This document shows positions 6,236 through 7,750 of a stretch of DNA of 7,750 nt, in pieces. The DNA is from an uncultured Chloroflexota bacterium (GTDB lineage Bacteria > Chloroflexota > Chloroflexia > Chloroflexales > Roseiflexaceae). Within the stretch, counting starts at the first letter, position 1. Every line of letters begins with the position of its first letter. A program made the translations under genes and the position numbers. The notes under the pieces were generated by a model. That model was not told where the DNA came from, did not search any database, and saw only the letters and a list, made by a program, of their open reading frames with translations. The stretch is taken from positions 1 through 7,750 of the forward strand of contig CAIQIY010000442.1 of NCBI GenBank assembly GCA_903871975.1, in the 5' to 3' direction.

Positions 6236-7382
6236 CGCCGAGCTCCTGTGGCTGGACAGATCGCTCCACGTCGATCATGATACCGCCATGGGCTGCCGAA
6301 TGGCGCGCTGCCGCGAGCGCGCGATCGACCGCCAGGCCGGCCGCCAGGCTGGCCGTGATCGTGCCGCCGGCGATCAGATCGGCGAGCGCTGCGGCATGCC
6401 ATTGCAAGACTCCGGTCGGCGTCTCGGGCGATGGCAGCGAGGCCGCCGGTTGGGCCCGGCTGGCGCTCACCCGGCGCAGCGTTGTGGCCGCCGCGCCGCC
6501 AGTCGCCAGCTCGAGGCCATTGGGATCGCGCGAATCGTAGCGACAGCTGCCCAGTGCGCCATACGCCTCGATGACGATCTCGTCGCCGGCGCCCGGAACG
6601 ACTTTGGAGACCTCGATGGTGCCATAGGTGCCATCGTCGAGCTCGAGCGCCAGCCAGGCGATGTCGTCGGCCGTCACCGGCACCAGCGTGCCGCTGGCAT
6701 CGGGCCGCTGCGCGACGACCGTACGCAGCCGCGCCGAGATGCGGCGAATCGGGCCGATCAGGTATTCGACGAGATCAAGCAGATGGCTGCCGAGATCGAG
6801 CAAGACGCCGCCGCCCGCCCCAGCCATACGCCAGGAGATCGGCCGGTCCTCGCGGAGGTTGCTGGCGCGGTAGTAGCGCATGTGAACGCTGCGAATGGTG
6901 CCGAGCGCACCGCTGGCAGCGTGCTGCCGCATCAACTGGATCGCCGGCACGTGCCGATTGTGGTAATTCACGCCGGCGCGTACCCCCAGTGCGGCAGCCT
7001 GGGCGACCAGCCGCGCCGATTCGGCCGGATCGGCCGCCAGCGGTTTCTCCATGAAGAGATCGCGCCGACTGGACAGCACCGCTTCGCCGATCCAGCCGTG
7101 GTCGCCGGTCGGTGCGCAGCAGTCGACCATCGTCACCGCCGGATCGGCCAGCAGGGCTTCGATCGATGTGCCACAGGTGACACCATCGCCCAGCTCGCGG
7201 CGTGCGCGCTCGGCCGAGGCATCGCTGGCCGTGGCAACTGCCACCAGCCGCGGGACGCCCGGAAGGTTCGGGTACATCAGTGGCACCATACGAATGATGA
7301 GCGCGTGAAGCCGCCCGATGCCGCCGTAGCCGATGAGCCCGATGCCGATCTGTCGCGTGTCGTTCATCTCACGCTGTGTCAT
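6222..7382 (-). CDS. Gfo/Idh/MocA-family NAD(P)-dependent oxidoreductase
   Basis: A 386-aa dehydrogenase that probably oxidises or reduces a sugar, sugar derivative or cyclitol with NAD(P). Start ATG 7382 has AAGGGG (read on this strand at 7392-7387) 4 nt upstream; a second in-frame ATG at 7367 has a weaker site and would remove five residues. The Rossmann nucleotide-binding motif is GYGGIG (18-23). EKP with K113 (FMEKPLAA) is the family motif between the two domains. GGGVLLDLGSHLLD contains D196 and H200, the conserved catalytic-side residues of the family. Length is normal for the family. The stop overlaps the HD gene start by 14 nt. ThuB-type proteins belong to this superfamily, which makes a functional link with the convergent ThuA-family gene plausible, but the superfamily is too broad to name the substrate. 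Confidence 0.92.
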   Translation of the reverse strand: MTQREMNDTRQIGIGLIGYGGIGRLHALIIRMVPLMYPNLPGVPRLVAVATASDASAERARRELGDGVTCGTSIEALLADPAVTMVDCCAPTGDHGWIGEAVLSSRRDLFMEKPLAADPAESARLVAQAAALGVRAGVNYHNRHVPAIQLMRQHAASGALGTIRSVHMRYYRASNLREDRPISWRMAGAGGGVLLDLGSHLLDLVEYLIGPIRRISARLRTVVAQRPDASGTLVPVTADDIAWLALELDDGTYGTIEVSKVVPGAGDEIVIEAYGALGSCRYDSRDPNGLELATGGAAATTLRRVSASRAQPAASLPSPETPTGVLQWHAAALADLIAGGTITASLAAGLAVDRALAAARHSAAHGGIMIDVERSVQPQELGDAPR

Positions 7383-7474
7383 GTTGCCCCTTGCATTCAA
7401 GCACGCTCGCTGCCATCCATCGGCGAACGGCACCGTCGATTGTCGCGCGTGGCGCGATACCGCCTGTGCCCACG

Positions 7475-7750
7475 TCAATGACGCACACCCCCTGGCGCCG
7501 ATCGCATGCGGCGCTGTCGCCATACGCGCGCGCCCAACGTGACTGCAAGCAGCGCGGCCCCCCACCATGGCAGCCCCGAACTGGTCGCAGGCAGAATCGC
7601 TGCCGGCGGCACCGCCTTTGATGAAACCGGCTGCGTACTCGGCGTCGCCACGACACTCGGCGTCGCCACGACACTCGGAGTCGCCACGGCACTCGGAGTC
7701 GAGTCGGCACTCGGGGTCGTGTGGGCACACGCCGACCCCACGACACTCAC
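7475..7750 (-). CDS. C-terminal part of a surface protein with TPSVVA linker and LPATS-type anchor
   Basis: An open frame entering from the right edge and ending in TGA (7477-7475). The visible 91 residues contain a low-complexity linker of five hexapeptides (TPSADS, TPSAVA, TPSVVA twice, TPSTQP). Then come LPATSSG, a hydrophobic membrane segment (LPWWGAALLAVTLGARVW) and a basic tail beginning RQRRMR. This order is that of sortase sorting signals, except that S replaces the G of LPxTG, so it may instead be a plain C-terminal membrane anchor. The GTG at 7750 is unlikely to be the true start because no signal peptide follows it, and the protein most likely continues outside the window. It lies 92 nt upstream of the oxidoreductase gene on the same strand. 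The ectodomain function is not visible. Confidence 0.65.
   Translation of the reverse strand: MSVVGSACAHTTPSADSTPSAVATPSVVATPSVVATPSTQPVSSKAVPPAAILPATSSGLPWWGAALLAVTLGARVWRQRRMRSAPGGVRH
7635..7724. repeat. Five 18-bp tandem repeats coding a Thr/Pro/Ser linker
   Basis: Five head-to-tail 18-bp units, + strand consensus acactcggcgtcgccacg. Units at 7635, 7653 and 7671 differ from each other at one to three positions; those at 7689 and 7707 have diverged more. On the - strand each encodes a hexapeptide of the TPSVVA type inside the partial surface protein. The graded divergence suggests slippage or unequal crossing-over at the left end. The 18-bp period keeps the frame, so copy-number changes would only alter linker length. 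Confidence 0.8.

Noticed and set aside
7443..7457. TCGCGC/GCGCGA hairpin between the partial surface gene and the oxidoreductase gene
   Set aside because: A 6-bp stem with a 3-nt loop and no following T-tract on the - strand is too weak to call.
7440..7476. Promoter for the oxidoreductase gene: a TTGACG-like box and a TATCGC-like box on the - strand
   Set aside because: The spacer is only about 13 nt and the -10 match is poor, so no promoter is called in this gap.
4643..7481. Long + strand open frames of 545 and 461 codons opposite the HD and oxidoreductase genes
   Set aside because: The - strand frames contain the HD and Rossmann motifs. The + strand products have no family signature and run through a convergent gene junction.
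7635..7724. Short tandem repeats considered as a CRISPR array
   Set aside because: The 18-bp units abut directly with no spacers and keep a coding frame, so they are a peptide linker repeat.

Overview
The window is GC-rich and densely packed with protein-coding genes that have clear Shine-Dalgarno sites. No rRNA, tRNA, CRISPR array or transposase was seen. The gene families suggest a free-living, sugar-using bacterium: a two-domain GH3 glycosidase, a DinB-like protein, a ThuA-type protein, a Gfo/Idh/MocA oxidoreductase, an HD phosphohydrolase and Tat-like signal proteins with GVxG repeats. A Chloroflexota-type organism fits, but this is an inference from gene style, not from a phylogenetic marker.

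Left region (1-2166, + strand). After the last codons of an upstream gene come two tandem paralogues of 328 and 330 aa. Both have the same order of parts: an N-terminal coiled coil with unbroken 3-4 heptad spacing, a twin-arginine plus hydrophobic segment ending in an AxA-type site, an array of GVxG repeats, and a shared C-terminal cap. The repeats alternate 14- and 12-residue units, giving a 26-residue super-repeat: five perfect copies in the second protein, and six with one 2-residue irregularity in the first. They look like exported or membrane-anchored fibre-like proteins. This is the least explained part of the window.

Middle region (2314-5447, + strand). A GH3 glycoside hydrolase is followed 24 nt later by a DinB/YfiT-like protein. 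A ThuA-family protein then has its own near-consensus promoter (TTGACG-18-TATACT).

Right region (5498-7750, - strand). A Gfo/Idh/MocA oxidoreductase overlaps the start of an HD-domain phosphohydrolase by 14 nt, so the two are probably translationally coupled. They converge on the ThuA gene, and a perfect 11-bp hairpin lies between. Upstream, at the window edge, is the C-terminal end of a surface-type protein with a TPSVVA hexapeptide linker, an LPATS motif, a membrane segment and a basic tail.

Together, GH3, ThuA and Gfo/Idh suggest a small glycoside-use module: hydrolysis plus NAD-dependent oxidation of sugar. ThuA and Gfo/Idh are partner families in rhizobial trehalose oxidation (ThuA/ThuB). 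The substrate here cannot be read from the sequence. The functions of the DinB-like and HD proteins are open.
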